Source: UBA10649 sp037130755
GTDB lineage: Bacteria > Actinomycetota > Actinomycetes > S36-B12
NCBI GenBank assembly: GCA_037130755.1
Contig: JBAXSI010000003.1
Span: 72,804-136,803 of the forward strand
Length of the DNA: 64,000 nt
Direction of reading: 5' to 3'
Part shown: piece by piece, positions 1-7,689 of the stretch
Layout: each line of letters starts with the position of its first letter
Position numbering within the stretch: position 1 is the first letter of the stretch
The notes under the pieces: model-generated
Databases searched by the model: none
Told to the model about the DNA's origin: nothing
What the model saw: only the letters and a program-made list of their open reading frames with translations
Translations under genes and position numbers: made by a program

Positions 1-306
1 CACGCCACCGGCGAAGGCGATGTACCGGCCTGAGTCCGCGGAGTTCATCCCCGCGAGGTCGGCTCCGGGGGAGACCAGCGCGGTGAGCTCGTGCGTCGCG
101 CATCGATGCGCGACTGCCGTGTAGGCCTTGTCGCGAGCCAGAACGGGCCCCGCGATCTCAGCACCGTCCATGCGCTGAAAGGCAATCAGGTGGCCGCCCG
201 CATCGACGACGGCGACCGAGACGAGCGCGCCGTCGTCGGCTGCCGTCGCGATGGCGCGATCGCACAGGACGACGGCGAGGCTCAGGTCGATCTCGAAGCG
301 GCTCAC
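1..306 (-). CDS. GlcG/HbpS (DUF336) family protein, 3' end cut by window edge
   Basis: Reading leftward from a GTG at 306-304 gives an open frame to the window edge (102 codons). It contains the family signature: a VAVVDAGG segment, then FQRMDGA, then an ARDKAYTAV helix. Proteins of this fold (HbpS, GlcG, the PduO C-terminal domain) bind haem or corrinoid-type ligands or have unknown roles, and they recur in microcompartment loci. The GTG overlaps the TGA of the upstream amidase gene (GTGA, 4 bp), so translation is probably coupled. Operon membership suggests a role in the BMC pathway, but no reaction can be assigned. The C-terminus is not visible. Confidence 0.8.
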   Translation of the reverse strand, partial: MSRFEIDLSLAVVLCDRAIATAADDGALVSVAVVDAGGHLIAFQRMDGAEIAGPVLARDKAYTAVAHRCATHELTALVSPGADLAGMNSADSGRYIAFAGGV

Positions 307-1322
307 CCTCGCCACTGTGCTGCGGCCTTCCGCATCTTGTCGTGCATGCCGTCCATGGAGCGGATGGCGCCGAGGATGGACTTGGGGACCTTGCACACGA
401 CGGTGTAGTTCGTGTCGACGACGTTGGCGATAGGTGTCAATGCGGCCTGCGAGACCAGTTGGTAGGAGTCGATGGTGCTCTGCCCGGTCAACTCGGCCAC
501 CCACAGCACCATCTGCTGGTGTGCGATCCGGAACGCGTCCTCGAGAGGCCGCGCGGACCCGGTGGTCATGATGAACTCGTCGCTCTCCAGCCGCGGCCAG
601 GCGGTGGCGTGACCGCGTACGACGTCGAGCACAACCGTGGTGTCCATCGCGCACTCCACGGCGACACCGCAGGTCTCGCCTTCGCCCTGCCGGGCATGGC
701 CGTCGCCCAGGCTGAACAGGGCGCCCTCGACATTCACTCCGAGGTAGCACGTCACGCCGGCGCGCATCTCCGGTGTGTCCATGTTGCCGCCCCAGTCGCC
801 CGGCGCGAGGGACGACCGCACTTCGCCCAGGGCCGGGGCGACACCGACGGTGCCGTGCATCGGGTCGAGCGGCAGCGCGGCAGTGAACGGCGTGTCGGCG
901 GCCATGTACCTCACCACCGATTCCGCGCGGTCGATCTCGTAGATCCACGTGCGTTCGAGGAGTGCCCCGTGCAGCATGGCAGTGGTCGGCGTGGACGTCA
1001 GTGAGCCGAAGAACGGGACAGTGCTGCTCACGCCCCACGCCTCGCGTGGCTCGATCGAGACGAAGTGGACGGCCAGCGTGTCGCCTGGCTGAGCCCCCTC
1101 CACGTAGAACGGCCCCGTCTGCGGGTTCAGCAGGCGAGGGTCGCAGACCTCGCTGGCGAGGTCACTTGTGCTGCGGACACGTCCGCCGAAGCAGTCCATG
1201 GTCCAGGTAGACAGGACGGTGCCGGGACGGACCGAGGCGACCGGTGCCACCCCACCGAACGTGTACGCGTAGGTGGTCGGGTCGGCGTCGGCGTCGGGCT
1301 CCCAGCGGAGCTCATCAGGCAC
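303..1322 (-). CDS. acetamidase/formamidase family amidohydrolase
   Basis: A 339-residue protein of the FmdA/AmdA family, which hydrolyses small aliphatic amides to acid and ammonia. Family marks visible are a GNMDTPEM segment, the GDGHARQGEGETCG metal-site region near the middle, and a C-terminal hydrophobic SQAALTPIANVVD stretch. The GTG start at 1322 is preceded by GAGGAGA at 5 nt spacing. It sits between the permease gene (upstream, separated by a strong hairpin) and the GlcG-like gene (4-bp overlap). Inference: it may release an amine or ammonia from an amide imported by the permease and feed the amino-alcohol microcompartment. The true substrate is unknown. Confidence 0.88.
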   Translation of the reverse strand: MPDELRWEPDADADPTTYAYTFGGVAPVASVRPGTVLSTWTMDCFGGRVRSTSDLASEVCDPRLLNPQTGPFYVEGAQPGDTLAVHFVSIEPREAWGVSSTVPFFGSLTSTPTTAMLHGALLERTWIYEIDRAESVVRYMAADTPFTAALPLDPMHGTVGVAPALGEVRSSLAPGDWGGNMDTPEMRAGVTCYLGVNVEGALFSLGDGHARQGEGETCGVAVECAMDTTVVLDVVRGHATAWPRLESDEFIMTTGSARPLEDAFRIAHQQMVLWVAELTGQSTIDSYQLVSQAALTPIANVVDTNYTVVCKVPKSILGAIRSMDGMHDKMRKAAAQWRG

Positions 1323-1351
1323 AGGGTCTCCTCACGTACGGACGATGAAAG

Positions 1352-1391
1352 TCTGAGGGGTGCACGCCCGGCAGGCAATGCACCCCTCAGA
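1352..1391 (-). terminator. 13-bp perfect hairpin between permease and amidase genes
   Basis: TCTGAGGGGTGCA (1352-1364) is repeated perfectly inverted at 1379-1391 around a 14-nt loop. It lies 14 nt after the permease stop and 30 nt before the amidase start. There is no T-tract, so it may be a weak terminator, an mRNA stabiliser or an attenuator that sets permease above amidase expression. Confidence 0.6.
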
Positions 1392-1405
1392 CACGGTTCG
1401 CTCGG

Positions 1406-3019
1406 CTAGACGCGCTCGTGCGCCTCTTCGATGGTCGTGCGACCGATCTCCGCATAGATGTCCGGGGCCTTTGCCCGGACGACCAGTGCGTACACCACGC
1501 CGATCACGAAGATGCCGATGACGTAGAAGGGCATCCACTGGAACACCAGGCTGTCGGCTGCCAAGCCTGCCGCGAAGTTGCGGTTCGACCACAGCAGGTA
1601 CAGCGCATAGACCATGCCCGCCGCTCCGATGATGGGCGCGATGAGCGTCATGATGATGTTGCCCTTGTGCACCTTCTTCACCCAGAAGAACCAGATCACC
1701 GCAAGCGAGGTGAAGACCTGCACGATCAGGACCATGGCCGTGCCGATCAGGGCGAGGATGCCGTAGACGTTCACGTACGGGATCAGGTCCGGCGTCGCGA
1801 CCTGGTTCCCGTTCGCGTCAAGGACGTATACGTTCGTGAAGAGAAGGAACAGCACGCACAGCACGATCGTGATCCCGCTCTGCACGAACGAGGCAATTGC
1901 AGGGGAGCCGTGCTTGCGGTTCACATGGCCCAGCGTGTTCCGCACTGCGGGCGTGATGCTCTCGCGCCCCATCGCGTAGATGTACCGCGAGGCGGCGTTG
2001 TGGAAGGCCATTGCGCAGGCGAACGAACCGACCACGACGAGCAGCTTGTAGATGTTCTCGAGGAAGCCGCCGAGGTTCGCGTTCACGAGGTTCAGCCACA
2101 GGTCGATCGGCGAGGCGCCTGCAGACACCTCGACCGAAGTCGCGAAGCCGTTGCCGACGACGACCATCCACGACATGAACGTGTAGAACAGGCCGAGGCC
2201 CACCACCGCGATCATCGTGGCAAGGGGGACGTTGCGCTTGGGGTTCTTGGACTCCTCGCCGTAGACAGCCGTGGTCTCGTAGCCGATCCAGGACCAGAAG
2301 GCGAAGAAGATGCCGATGGCCGCGACTCCGGCGGCGACGCCGGTGCCGAACGCGCCCTGAGGGAGGGAGTTGAAGCCGGCAGCTGGACTCACGGTTTCGG
2401 AGGGCGCGAAGCCGTCCGGGCCGCCCTTGAGGAGGACCGAGATGCCGAGGGTGGCGAGGAGGAGGACCTCGCAGATCAGGGTGACGCTGAGGATGCCCGC
2501 GGCCAGGGTCACCGAGTAGTACGTGAGGATCGCAATGACGATGATCGCCAGCAGCGCGATCCAGATCCAGTTGACCGTCAGGCCCATCGGGGACAGGACG
2601 TACTGGGCGGCGAAGTAGGCGAAGCCGCCGATCAGGGACGCCTCGAAGATGATGTAGGCCACGGCGGCCAGGAGCCCGGAGGCCATTCCCCAGACCTGGC
2701 CGAGGCCCTGGGAGATGAAGCCGTAGAAGGCACCGGCAGTCGTGACGTGGCGGGCCATGGCCACGAAGCCGAGCGTGAAGATGGTCAGGACGATCGTGGC
2801 GAAGAAGTAGCCGCCCGACACCGCGATGCCGTTGCCGTAGCCGACGGCGATCGGGACGTTGAAGCTCATCGCCGTGATGGGGGCGGCGTTCGCGACCGCC
2901 ATGAACAGCACGCCGGCGAGCCCTACCGCGCCGGCCTTCAGGCGCGCTTGGTCCTTGGGCGAGGGCTGATGATCACCGGGCAGCGCGTGCGGCCCGTCCT
3001 CGACGTTGCTCGTGCTCAT
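1406..3019 (-). CDS. APC superfamily amino acid/amine permease
   Basis: A 537-residue integral membrane protein with about 12-14 hydrophobic segments. The first (near residues 35-55, LAGVLFMAVANAAPITAM) carries the APC start motif, and later segments include FFAFWSWIGYETTAVYGEE, typical of APC transporters. The ATG at 3019 is chosen over an in-frame ATG at 3034 because GGGAGG lies 7 nt before it. The gene is divergent from the BMC enzyme operon and shares a 264-bp control region with it. By context it probably imports the amine or amino alcohol that the compartment degrades. Substrate is inferred, not visible in the sequence. Confidence 0.88.
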   Translation of the reverse strand: MSTSNVEDGPHALPGDHQPSPKDQARLKAGAVGLAGVLFMAVANAAPITAMSFNVPIAVGYGNGIAVSGGYFFATIVLTIFTLGFVAMARHVTTAGAFYGFISQGLGQVWGMASGLLAAVAYIIFEASLIGGFAYFAAQYVLSPMGLTVNWIWIALLAIIVIAILTYYSVTLAAGILSVTLICEVLLLATLGISVLLKGGPDGFAPSETVSPAAGFNSLPQGAFGTGVAAGVAAIGIFFAFWSWIGYETTAVYGEESKNPKRNVPLATMIAVVGLGLFYTFMSWMVVVGNGFATSVEVSAGASPIDLWLNLVNANLGGFLENIYKLLVVVGSFACAMAFHNAASRYIYAMGRESITPAVRNTLGHVNRKHGSPAIASFVQSGITIVLCVLFLLFTNVYVLDANGNQVATPDLIPYVNVYGILALIGTAMVLIVQVFTSLAVIWFFWVKKVHKGNIIMTLIAPIIGAAGMVYALYLLWSNRNFAAGLAADSLVFQWMPFYVIGIFVIGVVYALVVRAKAPDIYAEIGRTTIEEAHERV

Positions 3020-3069
3020 GAAGCGTCCTCCCAACCAGGGCCTGCGTGATGCAGGTCACGTTGGGGCGG

Positions 3070-3098
3070 AGTATTGCGCCATCCTTGGACCGTTACAA
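3070..3098 (-). promoter_or_regulatory. candidate promoter for the permease operon
   Basis: On the minus strand TTGTAA (3098-3093) and AATACT (3075-3070) are separated by 17 nt, a good SigA-type spacing. One copy of a 13-bp direct repeat overlaps the -35 element. Confidence 0.5.
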
Positions 3099-3101
3099 GC
3101 A
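3089..3101 (+). promoter_or_regulatory. direct repeat copy 1, candidate operator
   Basis: ACCGTTACAAGCA here matches ACCGTTACGAGCA at 3185-3197 at 12 of 13 positions. It covers the -35 of the candidate permease promoter. A related inverted element, ACCG-AAA-CGGT, lies between them at 3141-3151. The GntR regulator encoded in the operon is the obvious candidate ligand, by inference. Confidence 0.45.
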
Positions 3102-3184
3102 CTTCCGGTGTTTCCGGTTTGGTTTTCTCCCAGACTTAACACCGAAACGGTCTGTTTACCGCCCGGCAACCTCCGCGAGACCAC

Positions 3185-3197
3185 ACCGTTACGAGCA
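3185..3197 (+). promoter_or_regulatory. direct repeat copy 2, candidate operator
   Basis: Second copy (ACCGTTACGAGCA) of the 13-bp repeat in the divergent BMC control region, 53 bp upstream of the -35 of the rightward promoter. Confidence 0.4.
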
Positions 3198-3224
3198 GGC
3201 CCGTGGCATTCGTGCGGGGAATCC

Positions 3225-3244
3225 GGGACTTAGGTCCCTTTTTT
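3225..3244 (+). terminator. short hairpin with T-tract upstream of the BMC promoter
   Basis: GGGAC-TTAG-GTCCC followed by six T residues. It lies just upstream of the -35 of the rightward promoter, so it could block incoming transcription or simply be a palindromic operator. The 5-bp stem is short. Confidence 0.35.
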
Positions 3245-3249
3245 CGGTA

Positions 3250-3277
3250 TTGATTTGGTCTGCTTATTCGGTATGCT
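3250..3277 (+). promoter_or_regulatory. promoter of the BMC enzyme/shell operon, leaderless start
   Basis: TTGATT (3250-3255), 16-nt spacer, TATGCT (3272-3277). The GTG start follows 6 nt after the -10, where transcription should begin. The 8-mer TTCGGTAT occurs twice (3243-3250 and 3267-3274), overlapping both elements, and may be part of an operator. Confidence 0.65.
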
Positions 3278-3283
3278 AGGGAG

Positions 3284-4597
3284 GTGACCGAGCAGGCCAG
3301 CGCCGCGCCCGAGTACGACTACGGGCTGTTCACGTTCTCCTCCAAGGCCGAGGTGCTCGAGAAGGCCAAGGAGTACTGGAACCCTGGCAAGACCCAGTTC
3401 TGGATCGACTCCGGCGTGCCCTTGGTCATCGACCGGCGCGAGGAGTACTTCATCTGGGACATGTCCGGCAAGCGCCTGATCGACCTCCACCTGAACGGTG
3501 GCACGTACAACCTCGGGCATCGCAATCCCGAGGTCGTGCAGGCCCTGACGGTCGCGATGCAGCACTTCGACGTGGGCAACCATCACTTCCCGGCGCTGGC
3601 CCGCACGGCGCTGGCCGAGGCGCTGATCTCGTCGGCGCCCGCTGGCCTGTCGAAGGTCATCTACGGCTCCGGCGGCGGCGAGGCGATCGACATCGCGCTC
3701 AAGACGGCCCGGCACGCCACGCAGAAGCGCAAGATCGTCTCGATCATCAAGGCGTATCACGGTCACACCGGCCTCGCGGTGGGCACGGGCGACGACCGGT
3801 TCTCCAAGCTCTTCCTCTCCGACCAGCCCGAGGACTTCCCACACGTTCCCTTCAACGACCTCGAGGCGATGGAGGATGCGCTGAGGGGCCGCGACGTCGC
3901 TGCGGTGATCATGGAGACGATCCCAGCGACCTACGGCTTCCCGCTGCCCGAACCCGGCTACCTCCGCGCCGTCAAGGCACTGTGCGAGGAGTACGACGCG
4001 CTCTACATCGCCGACGAGGTGCAGACCGGTCTCATGCGCACGGGTGAGCTGTGGGCCATCACCAAGGAGGGCATCGAGCCCGACATCATGGTCACCGGCA
4101 AGGGCATCTCGGGCGGCATGTACCCGATCGCGTGCGTCCTCGTGAAGGAGGAGTCGGCCGGCTGGCTCACCGAGGACGGCTTCGGCCACATCTCCACCTT
4201 CGGCGGCGCCGAGCTCGGCTGCATCGCCGCGATCAAGGCACTGGAGATCTGCTCGCGCGACGAGACCCGGTCGATGGTCCACTACATCGCCGACCTCATC
4301 GGCACGGGCATGCGCGCCATTCAGGCCGAGTATCCGGACTGGTTCATCGGCATCCGGCAGAACGGCGTCATCCTGGGACTGGAGTTCAACGACCCGCAGG
4401 GCGCCAAGTACGTCATGCGGCACCTCTACGAGAACGGCGTGTGGGCGATCTTCTCCACCCTCGACCCGCGGGTCCTGCAGTTCAAGCCCGGCATCCTGCT
4501 CAAGCCAGAGGTGGCCGAGGAGGTTCTCGACCGGTTCGAGATCGCCGTCGGGCGGGCCTATCGCGAGGTCATGGGACTTCGGGGGTCGGGACGATGA
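3284..4597 (+). CDS. class-III aminotransferase-fold protein, probable aminopropanol-phosphate phospholyase
   Basis: A 437-residue PLP enzyme. The cofactor aspartate lies in IADEVQTGLMRTG and the Schiff-base lysine is about K273 in VTGKGISGGMYP. Class-III folds include true transaminases and phospholyases that split phosphoethanolamine-type substrates. In the mycobacterial aminoacetone microcompartment this gene's counterpart converts phospho-1-amino-2-propanol to propionaldehyde, ammonia and phosphate. The kinase, acylating aldehyde dehydrogenase and shell genes that follow make the phospholyase reading the better one here. The GTG start is used because a -10 lies 6 nt upstream (leaderless). 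It overlaps the next gene by 4 bp (ATGA). A plain aminotransferase cannot be excluded. Confidence 0.85.
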   Translation: MTEQASAAPEYDYGLFTFSSKAEVLEKAKEYWNPGKTQFWIDSGVPLVIDRREEYFIWDMSGKRLIDLHLNGGTYNLGHRNPEVVQALTVAMQHFDVGNHHFPALARTALAEALISSAPAGLSKVIYGSGGGEAIDIALKTARHATQKRKIVSIIKAYHGHTGLAVGTGDDRFSKLFLSDQPEDFPHVPFNDLEAMEDALRGRDVAAVIMETIPATYGFPLPEPGYLRAVKALCEEYDALYIADEVQTGLMRTGELWAITKEGIEPDIMVTGKGISGGMYPIACVLVKEESAGWLTEDGFGHISTFGGAELGCIAAIKALEICSRDETRSMVHYIADLIGTGMRAIQAEYPDWFIGIRQNGVILGLEFNDPQGAKYVMRHLYENGVWAIFSTLDPRVLQFKPGILLKPEVAEEVLDRFEIAVGRAYREVMGLRGSGR

Positions 4598-6159
4598 CCG
4601 CACTGCTCGCCGAGATCCCGTTGGAGCCGGCCGGCGTCCCGCGCGGGCGCGCGATGGTCGAGCGCGCCCAGTGGGCGGCGCGGGCGTTCGCGAGCTACGA
4701 CATCGAGACCGTGCGGCGCATCGCCAAGGCCGCTGCGGAGGCGGGTGAGCAGCACGCGAAGGAGTTTGCCGAGGCGGCCGTCGCGGAGACGGGCTTCGGC
4801 GTCGCCGAGCACAAGGTGCTGAAGAACGTGGCCTGCTCGATCGGCATCTGGAACACCTATGGCCAGCAGGACTACGTCACGCCGGTGGTGCACGAGGACC
4901 AGCGGATGGTCGAAGTGCCGCGGCCCGCCGGCGTGGTCTTCGCCCTGACACCGTCGACCAATCCGGTAGCGACGACCTACTTCAAGATCATGCTGGCCCT
5001 GCTCACCAGGAACGCGATCATCATCAGCCCGCATCCGTATGCGAAGAAGGTGTGCAGCGACGCCGCGCGCGTCATGCGCGACGCCGCGGTGGCGGCAGGC
5101 GCGCCAGACGGCTGCATCCAGTTCGTCGATGAGCCTTCCATTCCGTTGATCGACGCACTGATGACCGATCCTCGCGTTGCGGTGATCGTGGCGACGGGCG
5201 GAAGCCCGATGGTCCGGGCGGCGTATCGCAGCGGCAATCCGGCGATCGGCGTCGGTCCTGGCAACGTTCCTGTGCTCGTGGATGCAACGGCCGACCTCGC
5301 CTTGGCGGCCCGCCACTTGGTCGCGAGCAAGGCGTTCGACAACTCGATCCTGTGCACGAACGAGTCGGTGGTGATCGTCGAGGAGCGCGTTGCAGCACCC
5401 TTCGCAGCGGCGATGCGGCGCGAGGGCGCATACATCCTCGACGGCGACGAGATCGACGCAGTCAAGAGCCTGATCTTCCCGGCCGAGCACTTCGACGTGT
5501 CGTGGGTGGGCCGTTCCGCGCGCCAGATCGCGGACGCTGCCGGGGTGAAGGCCCCGGTCAACACCAGGATCCTGGTCGCACCGTTCCCGATCGTCGTGCC
5601 CGAGGAGATGCTCGCTCACGAGAAGCTGTGCCCGGTCCTTGGCATGGTGACGGTCCCGAGCGCCGCTCGCGGCATCGACGCTGCGCGTGCCGTGCTTCGC
5701 ATCACCGGCGCCGGCCACAGCGCGGCAATCCACAGCGAGGACGCGGAGACAGTGATGGCCTACGCGGCTGCGGTGCGCGTGCTGCGCGTCTCCGTCAACG
5801 TCGGAAGCAGCCTTGGCAGTTCGGGGATCGAGACGAACCTCGCCCCGTCCATGACGATCGGGACGGGCTTCTTCGGAGGATCGTCCGTCGGCGAGAACCT
5901 CGAGCCGAAGCACCTCGTCGACTCCACGCGCATCGCGTACAACGCCGACTCGCGGCTGCCGATGCCGGCGTTCGAGGGGCTCTCACCCTGGCGCGCACCT
6001 TCTGGCGCCGTACCGCCCTACCCGATCCCGTCCAACGCGGCTGACGCACCGCGCCTGACGCCGTCGGCGACCACCTCACCCGGCGATGGGACCGACGAGC
6101 TGCGCGAGGAGATCCGCAAGCTCGTCGTCGAGGAACTCCGACAGATCATCAAGGGCTGA
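4594..6159 (+). CDS. BMC-associated CoA-acylating aldehyde dehydrogenase with C-terminal encapsulation peptide
   Basis: A 521-residue enzyme of the PduP/EutE-like acylating aldehyde dehydrogenase group, oxidising an aldehyde (propionaldehyde by context) to acyl-CoA with NAD. Visible marks are TPSTNPVATTYFK near residue 120, IGVGPGNVPV, and the catalytic cysteine at about C254 in NSILCTNES. After a Pro/Ser/Thr-rich linker (about residues 470-498), the last ~20 residues form a charged amphipathic helix (REEIRKLVVEELRQII), the classic form of a cargo-encapsulation peptide. It should therefore sit in the compartment lumen. ATG overlaps the previous stop (ATGA). Confidence 0.92.
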   Translation: MTALLAEIPLEPAGVPRGRAMVERAQWAARAFASYDIETVRRIAKAAAEAGEQHAKEFAEAAVAETGFGVAEHKVLKNVACSIGIWNTYGQQDYVTPVVHEDQRMVEVPRPAGVVFALTPSTNPVATTYFKIMLALLTRNAIIISPHPYAKKVCSDAARVMRDAAVAAGAPDGCIQFVDEPSIPLIDALMTDPRVAVIVATGGSPMVRAAYRSGNPAIGVGPGNVPVLVDATADLALAARHLVASKAFDNSILCTNESVVIVEERVAAPFAAAMRREGAYILDGDEIDAVKSLIFPAEHFDVSWVGRSARQIADAAGVKAPVNTRILVAPFPIVVPEEMLAHEKLCPVLGMVTVPSAARGIDAARAVLRITGAGHSAAIHSEDAETVMAYAAAVRVLRVSVNVGSSLGSSGIETNLAPSMTIGTGFFGGSSVGENLEPKHLVDSTRIAYNADSRLPMPAFEGLSPWRAPSGAVPPYPIPSNAADAPRLTPSATTSPGDGTDELREEIRKLVVEELRQIIKG

Positions 6160-6163
6160 CACC

Positions 6164-6766
6164 GTGGCTGAACTGCGCTCCTTCATCTTCCTGGACCGGC
6201 TCCAGCCGCAGACCATGTGCTACCTGGGCACGTGGGTCCGCGGCTCCCTGCCGCGTGCGGACTACGCAGCGCAGATCATCGAAGTGGCCCCTGGGCTGGA
6301 CATCGAGCCGCTCACCGACGTCGCGCTGAAGCATGCCCATGTCGGCGCGGGCATCCTGTTCGTCGAGCGGCAGTTCGGCTACCTGGAGATCCACGGGCCG
6401 ACGAGCGCGGTGCGTAGTGCAGCCGACGCGGCCCTCCAGCAGTTGGGCGCCGAAGCCAACAGCGCGGTCCGCCCGCAGATCCTCGCCTCGCGCATCGTGC
6501 CCAAGATCGACCGGCAGCACGCCTTCCTGATCAACCGCAACAAGGTCGGCTCGATGGCGCTGCCCGGAGAGTCGATGTTCGTCCTGGAGATGCAGCCCGC
6601 CAGCTACGCCATCCTCGCGGTGAACGAGGCGGAGAAGGCCGCGCGGATCAAGGTCGTGGACTATCGCATGGTGGGCGCCACGGGCCGGGTCTACCTGACG
6701 GGGACCGAGTCCGAGGTGCGCGCAGCGGCCGAGGCAGCCGAGGCAGCCCTGCAGGCGGTGGCCTGA
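6164..6766 (+). CDS. BMC-T (tandem-domain trimeric) shell protein
   Basis: A 200-residue protein from a GTG at 6164, 4 nt after the aldehyde dehydrogenase stop. It shows two BMC-like halves: the first ends with VGAGILFVERQFGYLEIHG, and the second has LINRNKVGSMALPGESMF followed by EAEKAARIKVVDYRMVGATGRVYLTG. Tandem BMC domains assemble as pseudohexameric trimers that tile the shell facets and often gate larger molecules. It is a paralogue of the BMC-T at 7686-8345, sharing the VAPGL-IE, GILFVERQFG and NEAEKAA segments. The next gene overlaps its stop (TGATG). Confidence 0.9.
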   Translation: MAELRSFIFLDRLQPQTMCYLGTWVRGSLPRADYAAQIIEVAPGLDIEPLTDVALKHAHVGAGILFVERQFGYLEIHGPTSAVRSAADAALQQLGAEANSAVRPQILASRIVPKIDRQHAFLINRNKVGSMALPGESMFVLEMQPASYAILAVNEAEKAARIKVVDYRMVGATGRVYLTGTESEVRAAAEAAEAALQAVA

Positions 6767-7092
6767 TGTCCACGACCGGACCGGTGTCCAACGACCTGCT
6801 GCGCGAAGTGATCCGCGACGTCGTCCGCGAAGTGATTCGCGAGGTGGTGGCTGAGGAGATGGCCGCCGCAGCGCTGACGAGGACCGTCAGCCCGTCAGCG
6901 CACCGATCACCCCCGACCGCCGGCACCGTGAGCAGCGGCACGCGAGTGGACCGTGGTGCGCTGACGGAGAGGCACGTCCGGGCTGCAGGACCCAAGACCA
7001 CCATCACCATCGGACGGACCGTCGTGATCACCCCGCTTGCGAAGGAGCGGGCAAAGTCGATGGGCGTCGAGATCATCCGGATCCAGGAGTAG
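6766..7092 (+). CDS. small BMC-locus protein with amphipathic helix and ITPLA motif
   Basis: A 108-residue protein lying between shell genes. Residues about 8-35 form a long amphipathic helix with a heptad-like pattern (LLREVIRDVVREVIREVV), very like the encapsulation helix at the end of the upstream aldehyde dehydrogenase. A low-complexity linker follows. The last ~35 residues contain TITIGRTVVITPLAKERAK and end in VEIIRIQE, a motif I recall from the ends of several BMC proteins such as EutQ and EutT relatives. No catalytic residues are visible. Inference: an adaptor that links cargo enzymes to the shell. It is translationally coupled to the BMC-T gene before it. Confidence 0.7.
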   Translation: MSTTGPVSNDLLREVIRDVVREVIREVVAEEMAAAALTRTVSPSAHRSPPTAGTVSSGTRVDRGALTERHVRAAGPKTTITIGRTVVITPLAKERAKSMGVEIIRIQE

Positions 7093-7100
7093 GAGAAGCC

Positions 7101-7358
7101 ATGCTGCGCGCACGCGTGATCGGCAACGTCTGGGCGACGAAGAAGGTGTCGTCGATCCCCAACGGGGCGTTCCTCGAGGTCGAGGTGGAGCCCGATGGCC
7201 CCCGCCTCATCGCCTTCGACGTCCTTGGCTCCGGCATCGGGGAGGCGGTCCTCGTCGCGACCGGCTCCGTGGCCGCGTCATGGTTCCCCGGCGACGCGCC
7301 GCCCATTGATGCCCTCATCATCGGCTCCATCGACGATGGCGGCACGCCCGCGCCGTGA
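7101..7358 (+). CDS. BMC-P pentameric vertex protein (EutN/CcmL family)
   Basis: An 85-residue protein with the EutN/CcmL pattern: an N-terminal ARVIGNVWATKK strand, a central IAFDVLGSGIGEAVLVATGS segment and a C-terminal PIDALIIGSIDD strand. These proteins form pentamers that cap the twelve vertices of the polyhedral shell. The length is normal for the family (80-100). AGGAGA lies 5 nt before the ATG. Confidence 0.95.
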   Translation: MLRARVIGNVWATKKVSSIPNGAFLEVEVEPDGPRLIAFDVLGSGIGEAVLVATGSVAASWFPGDAPPIDALIIGSIDDGGTPAP

Positions 7359-7407
7359 GCGCGTCCACCACGAACTCACCCGACCTCACCAACAGAAGGG
7401 AAGCACC

Positions 7408-7689
7408 ATGTCCAACAACGCGATCGGCATGATCGAGACCAAGGGGTATGTCGCTGCGCTCGCGGCGGCCGACGCCATGGTCAAGGCAGCCAACGTGACG
7501 ATTGTCAGCCGCGAGCAGGTCGGCGACGGCCTCGTCGCTGTCACCATCGCCGGTGATGTCGGCGCTGTGAAGGCGGCCACGGAGGCCGGCTCAGAGGCCG
7601 CCAGCCAGGTCGGCGAACTGGTCAGCGTCCACGTAATCCCGCGTCCGCACGCGGAACTGGCGAAGTACTTCAGCGTCAGCGCCTCGTGA
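7408..7689 (+). CDS. BMC-H hexameric shell protein
   Basis: A 93-residue single-domain BMC protein. It begins AIGMIETKGYVAALAAADAM, the hallmark of CcmK/PduA/EutM-type hexamers, and ends with the VHVIPRPHAEL helix and a short tail. Hexamers form most of the shell facets and their central pore passes small metabolites. It is the only BMC-H gene in the window, so it should be the major facet tile. AGAAGGGAAG precedes the ATG. It overlaps the following BMC-T by 4 bp (GTGA). Confidence 0.97.
   Translation: MSNNAIGMIETKGYVAALAAADAMVKAANVTIVSREQVGDGLVAVTIAGDVGAVKAATEAGSEAASQVGELVSVHVIPRPHAELAKYFSVSAS

Noticed and set aside
1418..3049. Long plus-strand open frame opposite the permease gene
   Set aside because: Composition is a His/Asp/Arg-rich mirror of membrane-protein codons, typical of antisense frames in high-GC DNA; the permease reading has clear family motifs.
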